The position numbers were made by a program, and so were the translations under genes. This document shows positions 5,657 to 6,933 of a DNA stretch of 6,933 bases, in pieces. Each line of letters opens with the position of its first letter. Position 1 is the stretch's first letter. Below the pieces are notes generated by a model that saw only the letters and a list, made by a program, of their open reading frames with translations, had not been told where the DNA came from and ran no database searches. Source of the stretch: Bacteroidales bacterium (GTDB taxonomy: Bacteria; Bacteroidota; Bacteroidia; Bacteroidales; NBLH01); NCBI GenBank assembly GCA_029210905.1, contig JARGGF010000235.1, positions 1 to 6,933 of the forward strand. The letters run 5' to 3'.

Positions 5657-6933
5657 CTAATATTTCACAACCTTCTTTTCCATCACAATATTATCAGCAA
5701 TCAATCTTAAAACATACAATCCGTCTGATACACTATTAAAATTGTTAATAGTTGTTATATTAAAATTATTTTTTCGTTCGGGGAACAATTGATCAAATTT
5801 CTTAACACCCTTTGTATCAAATAATTGAATTCTAAGATCATATGGAAGATTAACATATTCGCTTAGGAACTCAACATGAAATTCGTCTTGAAAAGGATTC
5901 GGAAAAACATTCATCGTACCTCTTAATTTGGAGTTAATGGAACCAGAAGTTTTCAAAAACATATGAGCTGCATAGATATCGGGGACTCCATAGCCCAAAC
6001 TAGTATCAGGTGCATTAAACTGACTTGAACTGCGTTTTATAATATCAATAATATCAAGATTGCTTAATTCGGGATGTGCCTGCCATAAACAAGCCACAAG
6101 TCCTGCCATGATGGGCGATGAGAATGAAGTTCCACTAGAAGTTGACACCTCTCCACCGGTTCCTGAAACCACTGAAGGTAGACCAATAGCACTAACATCC
6201 GGCTTTATCCGATTATCGAAGGTGGGACCATATGAACTAAAAAAAGCACGTCTTCCATCAAGCATAATTGCTCCGACAGTTAGGATACTGTCAGCATCTG
6301 CCGGAGCAGAAATGTACCTCCACTGGCTAAATCCTTCGTTGCCAGCACTGGTAACTACTAACATTCCTTTGCTTGCAGCAATATCAGCGCCACGGCTAAT
6401 CAATGTTGTATTTCCATCTAAATCGGAGTAAGTATGATTTGTTAGCTTATCATCAAAACTACTATAACCTAAGGAGCTGTTGATTAAGTCTACACCAACG
6501 CTATCAGCAAATTCGGCAGCGACTACCCAATTGTGTTCTTCGATAATAAATTCAGTTGCAGTTTGTTCTGATCTTAATAACCAATAAGAAGCTTTTGGTG
6601 CAGTGCCCAGCAGTTTACCGGGAATATTTCCGGCCATAGTGGATAATACCTTCATTCCGTGACTATCTGCATCGTATACCTGTAAATCGCCCTCAACAAA
6701 ATCACGGGTACCCAGAATTTGATTATTTGCACGCAAACTATCAAAAGCAGGCAGTTCATCAACCTTATAAAACCCACCATCCAGGATGGCTACTTGCATA
6801 CCCTGACCTTGAAATCCGGCCTGGTGCATCAAATGTCCGTTGTGTATCTGAATCTGGGCAAATGAATTGCCATAAGTTTGAAGATATACCGAGTCTATTT
6901 CCTGCACCCCAAACTGTTTCACTGGTGATTTTT
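5657..6933 (-). CDS. Secreted S8 (subtilisin-like) serine protease with T9SS type A C-terminal sorting domain (N-terminus outside window)
   Basis: The frame is open to the right edge. The GTG at 6920-6922 is only an internal Val codon, preceded in frame by Lys-Ser-Pro, so the signal peptide and any propeptide lie outside. Counting from that Val, the catalytic triad is visible: Asp48 in VAILDGG (44-50), His88 in DSHGM (86-90) and Ser266 in SGTSFSSP (263-270). The oxyanion Asn is Asn195 in SAGNEG (192-197). The peptidase domain runs to about residue 325. A sorting domain follows from about 337, opening with VFPNPF (339-344) and closing with GLYVLRL (401-407) and the basic end EKKVVKY. By family knowledge, such domains direct export across the outer membrane by the type IX system, followed by removal and surface attachment or release. 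The spacing fits the Bacteroidota subfamily of cell-surface or secreted subtilases. The substrate cannot be told. It is co-directional with xseA but separated by 107 bases, with no functional link evident. Confidence 0.95.
   Translation of the reverse strand, partial: KSPVKQFGVQEIDSVYLQTYGNSFAQIQIHNGHLMHQAGFQGQGMQVAILDGGFYKVDELPAFDSLRANNQILGTRDFVEGDLQVYDADSHGMKVLSTMAGNIPGKLLGTAPKASYWLLRSEQTATEFIIEEHNWVVAAEFADSVGVDLINSSLGYSSFDDKLTNHTYSDLDGNTTLISRGADIAASKGMLVVTSAGNEGFSQWRYISAPADADSILTVGAIMLDGRRAFFSSYGPTFDNRIKPDVSAIGLPSVVSGTGGEVSTSSGTSFSSPIMAGLVACLWQAHPELSNLDIIDIIKRSSSQFNAPDTSLGYGVPDIYAAHMFLKTSGSINSKLRGTMNVFPNPFQDEFHVEFLSEYVNLPYDLRIQLFDTKGVKKFDQLFPERKNNFNITTINNFNSVSDGLYVLRLIADNIVMEKKVVKY

Noticed and set aside
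6060..6431. Plus-strand open frame of 123 codons inside the subtilase gene
   Set aside because: It lies antisense to the catalytic Ser and oxyanion region of the protease, where the reading frame is clearly constrained. It has no leader or family similarity that I recognise.

Overview
This AT-rich window looks like a chromosomal segment of a Bacteroidota bacterium, probably an environmental member of the Bacteroidales/Marinilabiliales type. The evidence is a secreted subtilase ending in a type IX secretion (T9SS) sorting domain, a GH3-like/beta-lactamase fusion protein of the kind common in this phylum, a SpoIIE-type phosphatase with Bacteroidota-like motifs, and A/T-rich leaders with weak or no Shine-Dalgarno sequences. 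The lineage below phylum is inference.

Layout. Bases 1-737 (+) hold the 3' end of a gene for a SpoIIE/PPM-type serine phosphatase; its N-terminal sensor part lies outside the window. Bases 738-1344 contain no convincing gene. They do contain a weak candidate terminator and a striking palindromic element at 1086-1138: two GTAG-anchored hairpins in inverted orientation, as in REP/BIME elements. Bases 1345-4149 (+) encode a 934-residue membrane-anchored protein with a degenerate GH3 (NagZ/BglX-like) N-terminal half and an apparently intact class C beta-lactamase-like serine hydrolase C-terminal half. It converges, across only 32 bases, on xseA (4182-5549, -), the large subunit of exodeoxyribonuclease VII. 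Upstream of xseA on the same strand is the 3' part of a T9SS-exported S8 serine protease (5657 to beyond the right edge).

The genes do not form one obvious pathway. The left phosphatase belongs to signalling, the fusion protein to envelope or peptidoglycan-related chemistry, xseA to DNA repair, and the subtilase to extracellular proteolysis. I see no phage, CRISPR, toxin-antitoxin or defence cassette. The two observations most worth following are the apparent loss of all the catalytic signatures of the GH3 half of the fusion protein while its serine hydrolase half stays intact, and the REP-like double hairpin with arm-internal compensatory base changes.
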